A stretch of DNA of 64,000 bases from DATJKD01 sp963728295. GTDB taxonomy: Bacteria > Pseudomonadota > Gammaproteobacteria > Steroidobacterales > Steroidobacteraceae. Each line of letters opens with the position of its first letter. Position 1 is the first letter of the stretch. The notes beneath the pieces are model-generated. The model had not been told where the DNA came from, made no database searches, and was given only the letters and a program-made list of their open reading frames with translations. The position numbers and the translations under genes were made by a program. Shown here piece after piece: positions 8,917 to 19,081 of the stretch. The DNA is taken from the NCBI GenBank assembly GCA_963728295.1, contig CAVSKB010000015.1, forward strand, positions 1-64,000, in the 5' to 3' direction.

Positions 8917-11540
8917 CGCGCGGCACCGCCGGGCCGGGTCATCAGACGCATCACACCGCCCGAAATGAGCCGCGATACGTCGAGCAGGATCCTTGGCAGC
9001 GCGACACCACCCGGCGCTGCGAGGTAACGGGACCGCCACTCGGGCAGGAATTTCTCCTTGTACCTGCGCAGTCCGTCGAAGTTGTAGAAGTGCTCGCCGT
9101 AGCGGTAGATGAAAGCGCCGGTCCTGCTCCAGAGCGGCGCGAGACGCCGTTGCTCGAAGCCCGAGAGCGGAGCCATCCCCAGGTTGAAGTACCGGTAGCC
9201 GGCCGCGCGTGCCCACAGCATGAGTTCGACGAAGAGAAAGTCCATGACCCCGTTGGGCGCGTCACGCGTATGACGCATCAGATCGATCGAGCACTCCTCC
9301 AGTTCCGCGCTGGACCAGAGGTTCGCAAACGCGACGATCGATCCGCCGCGCCGGACGACCGCACAGGCGCCGCGCTCGAGGTATGCGCGGTCGAAGAAGC
9401 CGAGCGAGAAGCCCTTCTCGGCGATCGATCTGGACGCCAGCCATTCCTGCGATACCCGCTCGAGATCTTCGAGCAACGATGCCACCTGCCCCGCCGGGAT
9501 GATTTCAAAGGCAGCGCCGTCACGCACCGCCTTGCGATGCGACTGGCGGAGCGCCGCTCGCTGGCCGCCCTCGAGCGAAAAGGTGGACAGCGCCACTCGC
9601 GCTTCCTCGCCGAGCTTCGACAACGACAACCCCGCATCGACGTAAAGCGGCAGCGTCGACTCACCGACCTCGTAGAACACCGGCCACGCATCGTAGTGAT
9701 CGCACAGCTCCTTGAACCGCCACACGAGATCCTGCTGCTGTGCGCGCGGGCCAACGGGATCGCCCATCGCGATCCAGCTGCGGCCGGACGCCTGGTACAT
9801 CACGAACGCGGAGCGCGGTTCGTCGAAGAGCAATCTCTTGTCACCGAGCAGCACGAGGTTGGCCTGCGCCTCGCGCGATTGGCTCGCGATCGACGCCGCC
9901 AGTGCCAGGTCGTCGGGCGTGGCGCTGGCCGGCGCCGGCCGCGCCGGGCGCAGCAACCGCCAGAGCCCCGCGCCCCCGGCGAGCAGCACGACGAGCATGC
10001 TCGCCCGCAGCATCCGCGGAGCATCGGCGTCGCGCGCAAACTGCCACCACAGCTCGTCGCGATAAGGCACGTGCCGATACGCGAACAAGCCCACCCAGAT
10101 GGAGGCACCGATCGCAACCGCAACTGCGACCATCCATGCCGGCGAGAATCGCTCCTGGAGCAGTGACGCCGGACGGGTGAATCGGCCACGCCCCACCCAG
10201 AGCGCGGCGAGCATCAGCGTCAGCACGATGCTTTCCTCGTAGTCGACACCCTTCAGCATTGACGCGACGATTCCCGCACCCAGGAGCCACATCGCGACGT
10301 GCCAGGCGCCGTCGAGTCGTCGATGAAGTCCCTGCGCGACGAGCAGCAGCATGACGCCTGCGGCGCTGCCCGCCAGGTGCGACGCTTCGAGCAGCGGCTG
10401 CGGCAGCAGCTCCGCGAGTATCGCGATACGCGATGGATCGGCGGGCAGCACGCCGGAGAACAGCAGCAGCATCCCGGCGAGGAAGCTGGCCGCCGCGAGT
10501 GTCTGCGGGACGAGATACGCAATCCAGTCGCGGGCCATCGACCCGACGCGCCCGAGCCCTTCTCGATGACTGTGCGCCTCGTACAGGACCAGCCCCGTCA
10601 ATGCCACGGCGAATGGCACGAGGTAGTAAACGACGCGATAGACCAGGATCGCGCCAAGGAGCGCGGGTGCCGCGACCTGCGGCAGGCCGGCGATGATCGC
10701 GGATTCGAATACGCCGAGCCCGCCGGGAACATTGCTGACCGCTCCGGCGGCGAGCGCGATCACGTACAGGCCCGCGAACGCCTCGAAGCTGACGCCGTGC
10801 CCCGCCGGCAGCAGCACGTAGAGCACGCCGGCGGCTACCGCCAGGTCGGCGCAGCCGACCATCACCTGCATGGCGGCGGTAGAGAAGCGCGGCAGCGTGA
10901 GCGTCAGCGAGCCGATCTCGAGCGGTTTGCGCCGTGCGGCTGCGACCACCAGGTACGCGGCGACGATAGCAAGGAGCGCGGCTCCGACACCGATACCCAG
11001 TGAGTGCTGGATATGCAGGACGGTGGCCGCGCTTCCGGCCGCGAACAGGAGCGACAAGCCCAGCAGCGTCATCACGCCGAGCGCGAAGGTCAGCGTACAG
11101 AAGCCGATGATCCAGCCGATCTCGGATGCGGGCAGGCCATTCGCCGAGTAGAGCCGGTAACGCACCGACCCGCCGCTGAGCGCCGCAACGCCCAGGTTGT
11201 TGCCGATCGAGAACGCCATGAACGACGTGGCCATCGTGCGCCATGGCCCGAGCGACCGGCCCAGCGCTCGCAGAGCCAGCGCGTCGTACAGCGTCAGTAT
11301 CAGGTAGCCGAGCGCGGTGCCGGCGAGGGCGAGCATCCACTGCCGTGGCCGAAGCGCGCCCAGCGCGGCCGCGAAGGCGCGCGCGTGAAAGTCCTCGAGG
11401 ACGTCGTGCAGCAGCCAGAGCGCGACCGCGAATATCGCGATCGGCAGGAGAACCCGGAACAGCGTGCGGGCGCGCGAGGCGCCCGTCCGGTCATTGGAGT
11501 TCGTAGACGAAGTCGTACTCGACCGAGGCCGAACTCGCAT
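8913..11540 (-). CDS. mprF: phosphatidylglycerol lysyltransferase / flippase MprF
   Basis: An 875-residue bifunctional MprF. The N-terminal half has many membrane segments (for example RVLLPIAIFAVALWLLHDVL and VLYVLLPAGHGVSFEAFAG) forming the lysyl-lipid flippase domain, including the NVPGGLGVFE motif. The C-terminal ~330 residues are the cytosolic DUF2156 GNAT-like synthase domain (VLLGDKRLLF, AMGDPVGP, YRYFNLGMAPLSG). The enzyme adds an amino acid from aminoacyl-tRNA to phosphatidylglycerol and flips the product outward, lowering sensitivity to cationic peptides. The start is the ATG at 11540 (a GTG lies one codon upstream). It heads an overlapping operon with a two-component system. Confidence 0.92.
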   Translation of the reverse strand: MRVRPRSSTTSSTNSNDRTGASRARTLFRVLLPIAIFAVALWLLHDVLEDFHARAFAAALGALRPRQWMLALAGTALGYLILTLYDALALRALGRSLGPWRTMATSFMAFSIGNNLGVAALSGGSVRYRLYSANGLPASEIGWIIGFCTLTFALGVMTLLGLSLLFAAGSAATVLHIQHSLGIGVGAALLAIVAAYLVVAAARRKPLEIGSLTLTLPRFSTAAMQVMVGCADLAVAAGVLYVLLPAGHGVSFEAFAGLYVIALAAGAVSNVPGGLGVFESAIIAGLPQVAAPALLGAILVYRVVYYLVPFAVALTGLVLYEAHSHREGLGRVGSMARDWIAYLVPQTLAAASFLAGMLLLFSGVLPADPSRIAILAELLPQPLLEASHLAGSAAGVMLLLVAQGLHRRLDGAWHVAMWLLGAGIVASMLKGVDYEESIVLTLMLAALWVGRGRFTRPASLLQERFSPAWMVAVAVAIGASIWVGLFAYRHVPYRDELWWQFARDADAPRMLRASMLVVLLAGGAGLWRLLRPARPAPASATPDDLALAASIASQSREAQANLVLLGDKRLLFDEPRSAFVMYQASGRSWIAMGDPVGPRAQQQDLVWRFKELCDHYDAWPVFYEVGESTLPLYVDAGLSLSKLGEEARVALSTFSLEGGQRAALRQSHRKAVRDGAAFEIIPAGQVASLLEDLERVSQEWLASRSIAEKGFSLGFFDRAYLERGACAVVRRGGSIVAFANLWSSAELEECSIDLMRHTRDAPNGVMDFLFVELMLWARAAGYRYFNLGMAPLSGFEQRRLAPLWSRTGAFIYRYGEHFYNFDGLRRYKEKFLPEWRSRYLAAPGGVALPRILLDVSRLISGGVMRLMTRPGGAAR

Positions 11541-11565
11541 CACGCCTGCGCGCCACGCGCGCCTC

Positions 11566-12471
11566 TTAGATAGTCCACGGAGGCCCCGAGGAAAACCGAT
11601 CCGCGAGGAAATTCACGAACGCCCGCACCTTGGGCGACAGGTGACGCCGGCTCGGATACACGGCCGCGATCGGCGTGCGCGGCGGCGCGAACTGCGGCAG
11701 CAACGGCCGCAGGCGCCCGGCGCGGATCTCCGGTGCCACGATGAAATCGGGCTCGAGCACGATGCCGAGTCCCTCGACGGCCAGCGCGGTGAGCATGCGG
11801 CCATTGTTCGCGCGGACCGAACTCGACACACGGACCGGATGACGGCGTCCATCGTGGTCCTCGAATGTCCAGGCGCTTGCCGCCGGCACATACGTGTACT
11901 CGAGGCACTTGTGTCGCAGGAGGTCGTCGGGATGTCGCGGTTCGCCGTGCGCCTCGAGATACGACGGCGAGGCGCAGCAGATCAGTTGCGTGTGCCCGAG
12001 ACGGCGCGCAACCAGCCCGGGCGGCCCGGCTGTGCCGATGCGCACCGCCAGGTCGAAGCCCTCTTCGACGAGGTCGGTGGTCCGATCCGACAGGTCCAGA
12101 TCGAACGTCAGTTGCGGATGGCGCGCGCCGAACTCGGCGATGGCGGGCGCCAGGTACCGCACGCCAAACGTGATACCGCAGGTCAGCCGAAGCCTGCCCT
12201 TCGGCACGACGGTGGCGGTGCGTACCAAGCTCTCCGCGTCGTCGAGGTCGGCGAGCAGTTGCACACTGCGTTCGTAGAACGCCTGCCCCGCTTCGGTGAG
12301 CGAGAGCCGGCGCGTCGTGCGATTCAGAAGCCGGGCATCGAGGTGCGCCTCGAGTTCCGCGACCTGCCTCGACACCGCCGAGGTAGAGACGGAAAGGCGT
12401 TCGGCGGCGCGGGCGAAACTGCCCAGCTCGACCACCCTTGCAAACGCGGTGATGGCCTGAAAGCGGTCCAC
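11566..12471 (-). CDS. LysR-family transcriptional regulator
   Basis: A 301-residue LysR regulator of usual length. The winged HTH is at residues 1-60 (FARAAERLSVSTSAVSRQV), and the effector-binding domain follows from about 90 (PKGRLRLTCGITFGVRYLAP). It is divergent from a glutathione transferase gene with a 116-bp shared promoter region that contains a good LysR-type dyad, so it most likely regulates that gene and itself. The end of the gene is 25 bp from the mprF start on the same strand, so read-through into mprF is possible. The inducer is unknown. Confidence 0.9.
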   Translation of the reverse strand: MDRFQAITAFARVVELGSFARAAERLSVSTSAVSRQVAELEAHLDARLLNRTTRRLSLTEAGQAFYERSVQLLADLDDAESLVRTATVVPKGRLRLTCGITFGVRYLAPAIAEFGARHPQLTFDLDLSDRTTDLVEEGFDLAVRIGTAGPPGLVARRLGHTQLICCASPSYLEAHGEPRHPDDLLRHKCLEYTYVPAASAWTFEDHDGRRHPVRVSSSVRANNGRMLTALAVEGLGIVLEPDFIVAPEIRAGRLRPLLPQFAPPRTPIAAVYPSRRHLSPKVRAFVNFLADRFSSGPPWTI

Positions 12472-12480
12472 GTCACTATT

Positions 12481-12497
12481 ATTGCACTGACTGCAAT
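12481..12497. promoter_or_regulatory. LysR-type operator dyad
   Basis: ATTGCACTGACTGCAAT is a perfect dyad (ATTGCA-N5-TGCAAT) that satisfies the T-N11-A rule for LysR-type binding sites. It starts ten bases before the LysR start codon and 91 bases before the GST start, in the divergent promoter region. Confidence 0.65.
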
Positions 12498-12587
12498 AGT
12501 CTTTATCGGTTGACCGCCTTTATGTCAGTGCTTGGTTGAAGCAACCTACGGCCCCGTTCGATCCCGAGCGCACAAGGAGGCCCAGCC

Positions 12588-13193
12588 ATGAAGCTCTACT
12601 ACACACCCGGCGCCTGCTCGCAGGCCCCGCACATCGTGCTCCAGGAACTCGACCTGAAGTACCAACCCGTCAAGGTCGACCTCCCGGCTCACACCTTGCC
12701 GGACGGCTCCGATTTCCGAGCCATCAACCCCAAGGGCTATGTGCCGATGCTCGAGCTCGACGACGGCACGCGCCTCACGGAGGCCAACGTGCTCCTGCAG
12801 TACCTCGCCGACCGCAAGCCCGGTACGCTCGCGCCGCCAACCGGCTCGCTCGAGCGGTACAAGCTGATGGAATGGCTCGCGTTCATCGCGACCGAGGTCC
12901 ACAAGGGGTTCGGCCCGCTCTGGAATCCGCAGACCGAGCCCGCGGTGCGAGAGCGCACGGTCGCGGCGCTTGGCAACCGGTTCGGATACATCGCGCAGAC
13001 GCTCGGCAGGCAGCCCTACCTGATGGGCCAGTCGTTCACGATCGCCGATGCGTATCTGTTCGTGATCCTGAACTGGACCGGCTACCACAAGATCGACCTC
13101 AAGCCGTGGCCGGCATTGACCGAGTTCCAGGCGAGGATCGCGAAGCGTCCCGCGGTGCAGGCGACCCTCAAGGTCGAAGGCCTCGCCAAGTAG
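12588..13193 (+). CDS. glutathione S-transferase family protein
   Basis: A 201-residue GST of the bacterial GstA/beta-like type. The N-terminal thioredoxin-fold domain reads MKLYYTPGACSQAPHIVLQE, with the YTPGACS motif and the cysteine typical of beta-class enzymes. The substrate-side signature NPKGYVPMLELDDG and TEANVLLQYLAD follow, then the helical C-terminal domain with FTIADAYLFVILNWT. A strong RBS (AAGGAGG) precedes the ATG. The enzyme conjugates or reduces with glutathione in detoxification; the substrate is unknown. It is divergent from, and probably controlled by, the LysR gene. Confidence 0.92.
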   Translation: MKLYYTPGACSQAPHIVLQELDLKYQPVKVDLPAHTLPDGSDFRAINPKGYVPMLELDDGTRLTEANVLLQYLADRKPGTLAPPTGSLERYKLMEWLAFIATEVHKGFGPLWNPQTEPAVRERTVAALGNRFGYIAQTLGRQPYLMGQSFTIADAYLFVILNWTGYHKIDLKPWPALTEFQARIAKRPAVQATLKVEGLAK

Positions 13194-13287
13194 CGTCGTG
13201 AAAATCGGCTCGGAGCCGTCTTTCCATCCTCCGCAGGAAATTCGGCTCTGGGCCTGATTCTTCCAGATAACCAACCCTGATTTCGCG

Positions 13288-14076
13288 ATGAGCGCTCTGC
13301 CCACGGTATTCATCTCGCACGGCTCGCCGATGCACGCAATCGAGCCCGGCGATGCAGGTGACGCCTGGCGGGCGCTGGCCGCTTCGATCCCCCGCCCGCG
13401 GGCAGTCCTCATCGCGTCGGCGCACTGGGAAACGGGGCTGCCGATGCTCACCGGCCGCGACCGGCTCGAGACGATCCACGATTTCGGTGGATTTCCCGAG
13501 GAGCTCTATCGTATCCGCTACGACGCTCCGGGCGCGCCGGAGACGGCGAACCGCGCGCTGACGCTGCTGCGCGATGCCGGCTACACGGCGGCGATCGACG
13601 GCTGCCGCGGCATCGACCACGGCGCCTGGGTGCCACTGCGGCACATGTACCCGGACCGTGACATGCCGGTGGCGGAGATCTCCGTTCAGCCCGCGCTCGG
13701 CACCGCGCATCACCTGCAGCTCGGCGAGGCACTGGCGCCGCTTGCGGACGAAGGCGTGCTCGTGATCGGGTCCGGTCACGTCACGCACAACCTGCGTGAC
13801 TGGTTCGCGAGTCGCCACGACCCGCGCGTGCTCGACTACGTGCCGAAGTTTGCTCAGTGGCTCAACGAGCGCATTGCCGAGGATGACCGCGAGGCGGTTC
13901 TCGACTACCGCGAGCGCGCGCCAGGCGGTGCGCGCGCGCATCCGACCGAAGAGCATTTTCTCCCGCTCTTCGTCGCCTGGGGAGCGGCGGGCTCTGGTGC
14001 GCGGGCAACCCGCGTGCTGGCGAGCATCGATGGCGGCGCCCTGGCTATGGATGCCTACCGCTTCGATCGAGCATGA
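13288..14076 (+). CDS. DODA-type extradiol aromatic-ring dioxygenase
   Basis: A 262-residue class III (LigB-like) dioxygenase of the 4,5-DOPA-extradiol type. Metal-site histidines are visible in FISHGSPMHAIE near the N-terminus, in SAHWETGLPML and in VIGSGHVTHNLRDW. Such iron or zinc enzymes cleave catechols; E. coli YgiD is the best-known relative. Its stop codon overlaps the start of the PhoD gene (ATGA at 14073-14076), so the two are translationally coupled, although a shared pathway is not obvious. The start ATG is the first in frame and matches the family N-terminus. Confidence 0.9.
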   Translation: MSALPTVFISHGSPMHAIEPGDAGDAWRALAASIPRPRAVLIASAHWETGLPMLTGRDRLETIHDFGGFPEELYRIRYDAPGAPETANRALTLLRDAGYTAAIDGCRGIDHGAWVPLRHMYPDRDMPVAEISVQPALGTAHHLQLGEALAPLADEGVLVIGSGHVTHNLRDWFASRHDPRVLDYVPKFAQWLNERIAEDDREAVLDYRERAPGGARAHPTEEHFLPLFVAWGAAGSGARATRVLASIDGGALAMDAYRFDRA

Positions 14077-16152
14077 AGCGACTCTCCAGAAGGCAGTTCA
14101 TCACGTATTGCCGGAGCTATCGGTGCGACGATGGCCTGGGCGGACGCGAGGACCTCCCCATCGAGCCTTGCGTGGAAAGAACGGCGGGATCTCTTTAGTG
14201 AGGGCGTCGCTTCCGGCGACCCAGCCACCGACAGCGTCCTGCTTTGGACTCGTTACTCTGCGGGCGGCACGACCCCGGCCGTGCCTCTGACCGTCGAGGT
14301 GGCCGAGGACCCGGCATTCGAGAGCGTCGTGGCGACGGCAGGCACTCGTGCGCTCGCAGCGGCCGACCATACCTGTCGCGTGCTGGTCGGTGGCCTGCGA
14401 CCTGGCCAGATCTACTGGTACCGTTTCGCCACTGAAAGCGGTGAGGGCAGTCGCCTCGGGCGTACACGCACGGCTCACCCGGCGAACGATCCACGTCCCG
14501 TGCGCTTCACCTTCGTCAGCTGCCAGAACGTTTGTGAAGGCGCGCAGAATGCTTACCGCCGGATGATCTTCGAGGACGAGCACGCGCCGGCCGAAGAACA
14601 GCTCGCGTTCGTTCTGCATCTCGGTGATTTCATCTACGAGGTGGTCGACTACCCGGAGGACCGGCCGGGTGGGCGCCGCTACGACCGGCGGCTGCGCGAT
14701 CGCGTTCGCTATCCCGACGGGGAGAAGATCGGCAGGTTCCGCGTCGCCGCGACACTCGCCGACTACCGCACGCTCTACCGCGCCTATCTGCAGGACCCGG
14801 ATTTGCAGGATGCGCGGGCGCGCTGGCCCTTCGTGCCGATGTGGGACAACCACGAGTTCTCGTGGATGGGGTGGCAGTCGATGCTGCGTGTCCCGGGCGA
14901 GGAACGCCCGGCGCAAACACGCAAGGTCGCGGCAAACCAGGCGTGGTTCGAGTATCAGCCCGCACGAGTCGCGAAGTCGGGCGGCGTCGCTCTGGAGCGC
15001 TTCGAGGCTCCCCGGGTGAAGGACACACCGATCGGGAATTTCGACGGCGACGGGTTCGGCAGGGAGCCGAACAATCTTGCGGCCGTCGGCAGCCTCACGG
15101 GGTATCGAACCCTGCGCTGGGGCCGGCACCTCGATCTGATCATCACGGACCAGCACAGCTATCGCTCCGAGGATCCGAGCGGCCGGCCCGAGGCCAGCGT
15201 ATTTTCGAGCAACGACTTTCCCAACCTCGTTCCGCAGGAAGCGATCGAGATTCTCGATGCCGGACGTACGTACGGGGGCGGGCATGCTCCCGGCGCGATT
15301 CGCTACGGCGAGACGGAAGTCGCGAACTTCCGCAAGGACGGGATGCCGCAGTCGATTCTCGGTGCGCAGCAGAGGAAATGGTTCCTCGACAAGCTGCGCG
15401 CTTCCGGCGCTACCTGGAAGGTATGGGGTAACTCCAACGGCACGCTAGACACGCGCGTGGATCCGCAGAACCTGCCGGCGGAGCTGACGAAACCCTGGCC
15501 GGGCGCGGGCTACGCAACGTTTGGTTTCGGTGACTACAGCAGCGCGTATGTCGAGCGCGCTGCGATATACGACGTCGTGCGTGACTCCGGTATCACCGGG
15601 TTCGTGACGGTTTCCGGTGATCGCCACAGCTTCTGGGCAGGACTTGCGGCGAGGGCGCTGCCACCGGAGGCATTCGAGCCGGTGGGGGCAGCGTTCATCA
15701 CCGGCTCGGTGTCGGCGCCGGGCCTGGTCGAAGCGCTGGAGCACAACCTTCCGAAGGATCATCCTCTCCGCGCGCTTTATCTCACCGATGTGCCCGGCGA
15801 AGAGCGACCGCGCCCCGCGGTGAACATGCTGCTGCGCCACGGTGTCCGCTCGTGCCTCGAGTATCAGTCCAGCCGCGATCTCGAGCGCGCGCGCCGCGTT
15901 TCGAATCCCGCGCTGGCGCCGCACCTCTCGTTCCTCGATTGGGGCGGTCATGGCTATGCGGCGCTGCGCGTGTCGGCCGATGCAGCGGAATGCGAGTTCG
16001 TATGCATCCCGCGGCCGCTCGAAAGAAGCGAGGGCGCGGAAGGCGGTCCGCTGCGCTATCGGGTCGTGCACCGCGTGCCGTTGTGGCACAAGGGAGAACG
16101 GCCGAAGCTCGAGCAAAGAGTGATCGAGGGCGACCCCGGCCTTTCGATTTAG
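14073..16152 (+). CDS. phoD: Tat-exported alkaline phosphatase PhoD (one indel in signal peptide)
   Basis: A PhoD-family metallophosphatase of about 690 residues that releases phosphate from mono- and diesters outside the cytoplasm. The main frame begins at 14131, but the sequence from the ATG at 14073 reads MKRLSRRQFIT, then after one indel near 14107 AGAIGATMAWADA: a twin-arginine signal peptide with an SRRQFI motif. The mature protein has the PhoD N-terminal domain (FSEGVASGDPATDSVLLWT) and the metallophosphatase core (SCQNVCEGAQNAY, LGDFIYEVVD, MWDNHEFSWMGW, VSGDRHSFWAG). It is coupled to the dioxygenase by ATGA. A low-phosphate response is expected from the family; I see no clear Pho box. 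Confidence 0.88.
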
Positions 16153-16204
16153 CGACCGAGTGAAGCTCTGCAACACCGCGAGTAAACTCCCCGCGGAGAC
16201 GCCC

Positions 16205-17411
16205 ATGTCCGCAGCGACCGACGAAGCACTCGATTACGCGTATCCCGAAATCGATTTCGGCACGGACGAGGTTCCCGATCTCGAGGAGCTGATGACGCGC
16301 CTGCAGGCGCAGGGAAAGCGCGTCGTGCGGATCCGCTATATCGGGCAGCCCGCATGGCTGATCCTGCGTCACAAGGAACTGTACGACGCCTTCATGGACA
16401 GCGCGCACTACCCGTGCAGCGCGGCGCATCTGCGTCACAGCTCGCCCGTCATGGGCAAGAGCATTCTCTGTCTCGACGGCGACGAGCATCGGATCAAGCG
16501 CGCGCTGGTGGCGAACGCTTTCCTGCCCTCGGCGGTGCGCGGTTACACCGAGCGGCTGCTGCGCCCGATCGCCAACCGTCTGATCGATGGCTTCGCAGGT
16601 CGCGCCGGGCTCGACCTGGTGGCGGAGTACACCCGGCGCCTGCCGGTGCTCGTGATCACGGGTCTGCTCGGCGTGCCGAGATGAGAACGAGCGACAACTG
16701 ATCGAATGGATCGAAGGACTGTTCAGCTATCCGTGGGACCCCGCGTTCGCGCTCAAGGCGAAGGACGAAGTCACGGCTTTTTTCACGCCCGTCATTCACG
16801 CGCGGCGCGCCGAGCCGCGCGACGACCTCATCTCGCTGATCACGGCCGCCGAATTCGAGGGACACCGGCTCACGGACGAGGAAGTCCTGGCCTTCGTGCG
16901 GCTGCTCTTTCCGGCGGGAGCCGACACGACGTATCTCGCGCTCGGCAGCATGATGAACCACGTCCTCGCCGACACGGGGCTGACCTCGCAACTGCGGGCC
17001 GAGCCGGCGCTGATTCCCAAAGTCGTAGACGAATGCCTGCGCCTCTACAACACGACGGCGTTCCTGCCGCGTTACACGGAATCGGGCATGGAGTACGACG
17101 GCGTGCGCATCCCGCCCGACTCCTGGGTGATGTTCGGCATCCGGGCCGCCAACCGCGACCCGGAAGTGTTCGCCGACCCGGATCGCTTCGACGTCACCCG
17201 CGACCGGCGACGCAGCCTGACTTTCTCCGTCGGTCCGCACGCCTGCTTGGGGATGCATCTCGCGCGCGCCGAGATGAACGTCTCGCTCGAGCTCCTGCTG
17301 CGCCGGCTGCCCGGCCTGCGCCTGGGCGAGGGCAAGGTCGCCATGACGAACGCCGTGCTGCGCGGGGTGCGGCGGCTGCCCGTCGCCTATGACGAGGTGC
17401 TGCCTGGCTGA
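16205..17411 (+). CDS. cytochrome P450 (frameshifted)
   Basis: A soluble bacterial P450 of about 400 residues. The N-terminal part (MSAATDEALDYAYPE to LVITGLLGVP) is in one frame and the rest in another, with the switch near 16677-16690. Key features are the I-helix AGADTT (ALGS follows), the ExxR motif in DECLRLYNT, and the heme loop FSVGPHACLGMH with the Cys ligand. It needs a ferredoxin and reductase, none of which are next door, so the substrate and redox partner are open. The start is the ATG at 16205, the best fit to the family. It converges with the znuB-like gene, overlapping its end by 25 bp. Confidence 0.85.
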
Positions 17412-18169
17412 ACGATCCCGTTGCGCGCGGTCAGGTGCAACGCGATCGCAAGCAGGGCCATGCACCAGACGATGACTGCGCTCGAAGGCAGGTCGGTTAC
17501 GACCGACATCGCGAGACCAAGCGCATAGCTTGCAACGCCGAGCGCGTACCCCAACCGCAGTTGACGGGCCGCCGCGTGGCGATACGTCGCCACCGCGGGC
17601 ACGATCAGCGTGGTGAACACCAGGTAGACGCCGACGAGCTGCACCGACATCGTCACCATCACGGCGAAGATCACGTAGAAGCCGATCCGTCCGAGGCGTT
17701 CGCGCCACCGGAACCAGACCGCGAGGAACAACGCCGTCAGCACGGCGGCGCGGATGAGCTGATCGGTTCCGACCCACAGGATCTGGCCCGCCAGCAGGTC
17801 CTTGAGATATTCGCCGCCGTGCGGGTTGTTGGCCAGCAGCAGGATCTGCGCCGTGGAGGCCAGCACGAACAGGATGCCGATCAGCGCTTCCTGGACCTCG
17901 GGTCGCCGGCGCTCGGTCCAGGTGAGCAGCAGCGAGCCCGCGAGCGCCGCGGCCACGGCGGCGAGCTGTGTCGTCCAGCCCGACAGCTCGTGGCCAAACG
18001 TGTGTGCCGCGATTACGCCGAGCGCGGCCACCTGTGCGATCGCGAGGTCGATGAACACGATGCCGCGCTTCAATACCTGTTGCCCGAGCGGCACGTGCGA
18101 CAGCATTACCAGCAGGCCGGCGATCAGCGCCGGCCAGAGGATGCTCAGGTCGACTGCGAAGTTGCTCAT
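17387..18169 (-). CDS. znuB: metal ABC transporter permease, ZnuB type
   Basis: A 260-residue permease of the ABC-3 family (zinc or manganese uptake), with seven or eight hydrophobic segments and the family features HVPLGQQVLKRGIVFIDLAIAQ near the N-terminus and VYLVFTTLIVPAVAT near the end. It starts with an ATG that overlaps the stop of the binding-protein gene (18166-18169). Normally an ATPase gene (znuC) belongs to the set; none is found between or beside these two genes, so the ATPase must be elsewhere or lost. Zinc is inferred from the family and the neighbouring porin and DUF2946 genes. Confidence 0.87.
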   Translation of the reverse strand: MSNFAVDLSILWPALIAGLLVMLSHVPLGQQVLKRGIVFIDLAIAQVAALGVIAAHTFGHELSGWTTQLAAVAAALAGSLLLTWTERRRPEVQEALIGILFVLASTAQILLLANNPHGGEYLKDLLAGQILWVGTDQLIRAAVLTALFLAVWFRWRERLGRIGFYVIFAVMVTMSVQLVGVYLVFTTLIVPAVATYRHAAARQLRLGYALGVASYALGLAMSVVTDLPSSAVIVWCMALLAIALHLTARNGIVQPGSTSS

Positions 18170-19070
18170 TTCAGCGCCGCCAGCAGTCGCTTGATGGAGT
18201 CATCGAAGAGCCCGAACAGGTCCTTGGCATCGGGCGTGCCACCGACCGAGAACGGCAGAGTCACGACCGGAGCGTGCACGCGCTCCGAAAGCCAGTCGCG
18301 GCCTTCGGATCGTTGTAGGCGTTGCGCAGGATCATCCGCGGCGGCGCGGACGAGAGCGTCGTCACGAGCTCCGCGAGGTAACCGGCGCTGGGCGGCACGC
18401 CCGGTTTGGGTTCGATCGAGCGCAAGCGCTTGAGCCCGAGCCAGCGGCACAGATACGACTGGTCCTTGTGCATGACCACGACCGGCACGCCCTTCAGCGG
18501 CGCCGCCTCCGCCTCCCAGCGCGTGATCGCCTCCTGCCATTTGGCCTGAAAGTCCGAGTCCCGACTCTCGTAGTAGGCGGCGTTTGCGGGATCGATCGCA
18601 GCAAGCCGCGCAGTGAGCGCCTTCGCGACGATCGCAATGTTGCGCGGGTCGAGCTGGACATGCGGGTTGCCCTGCGGATGGATGTCGCCCATCGAGCGGT
18701 CGAAGGCCGTTGGCACTTCGATCAGCTTGAGACTGCGCGGTCGCCTCGAAATAGCCCGGCACTCCGGGCCGAACCTTCGGATTGCCCGATTCCTGCAACA
18801 GCACCGGCAACCAGCCGACCTCGAGCTCGGCGCCGTTGGCGACCACCAGGTTGGCGTTGCGGGCGCGCGCGACGAGGCTGGGCTTGGCATCGACGCGGTG
18901 CACGTCCTGCAGCGCATTGGTGGCCGTGTAAACGTCGACCTTGTCGCCGCCGAGCTCGGCCGCGAGCGCACCCCAGTCGGCGGTGGTCGCAAGAATCCTG
19001 ACGGCCGCGTGAGCGGACCCGGTGATGGCAAGTGCCGCCATCAGGCACAAAGGTGAACGAGATTGATCAT
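18166..19070 (-). CDS. znuA: metal ABC transporter substrate-binding protein, ZnuA type (frameshifted)
   Basis: A periplasmic cluster-9 binding protein of about 300 residues, broken by three indels. From the ATG at 19070 the frame reads MINLVHL; one missing T near 19050 restores a signal peptide ending GSAHA. Later switches fall near 18720-18735 and 18275-18300. Likely metal-site residues are the His in LQDVHRVDAKPS, GNPHVQLDP and VVMHKDQSYL. The long His-rich loop of many ZnuA proteins is absent. The gene lies 11 bp behind the porin gene and overlaps the permease, forming an operon porin-znuA-znuB. Manganese cannot be excluded. Confidence 0.82.
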
Positions 19071-19081
19071 GGCTGGATCCC

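Noticed and set aside
13168..13956. 262-codon minus-strand open frame opposite the dioxygenase gene
   Set aside because: It shadows a well-recognised plus-strand gene with all metal-site histidines; no family resemblance of its own.
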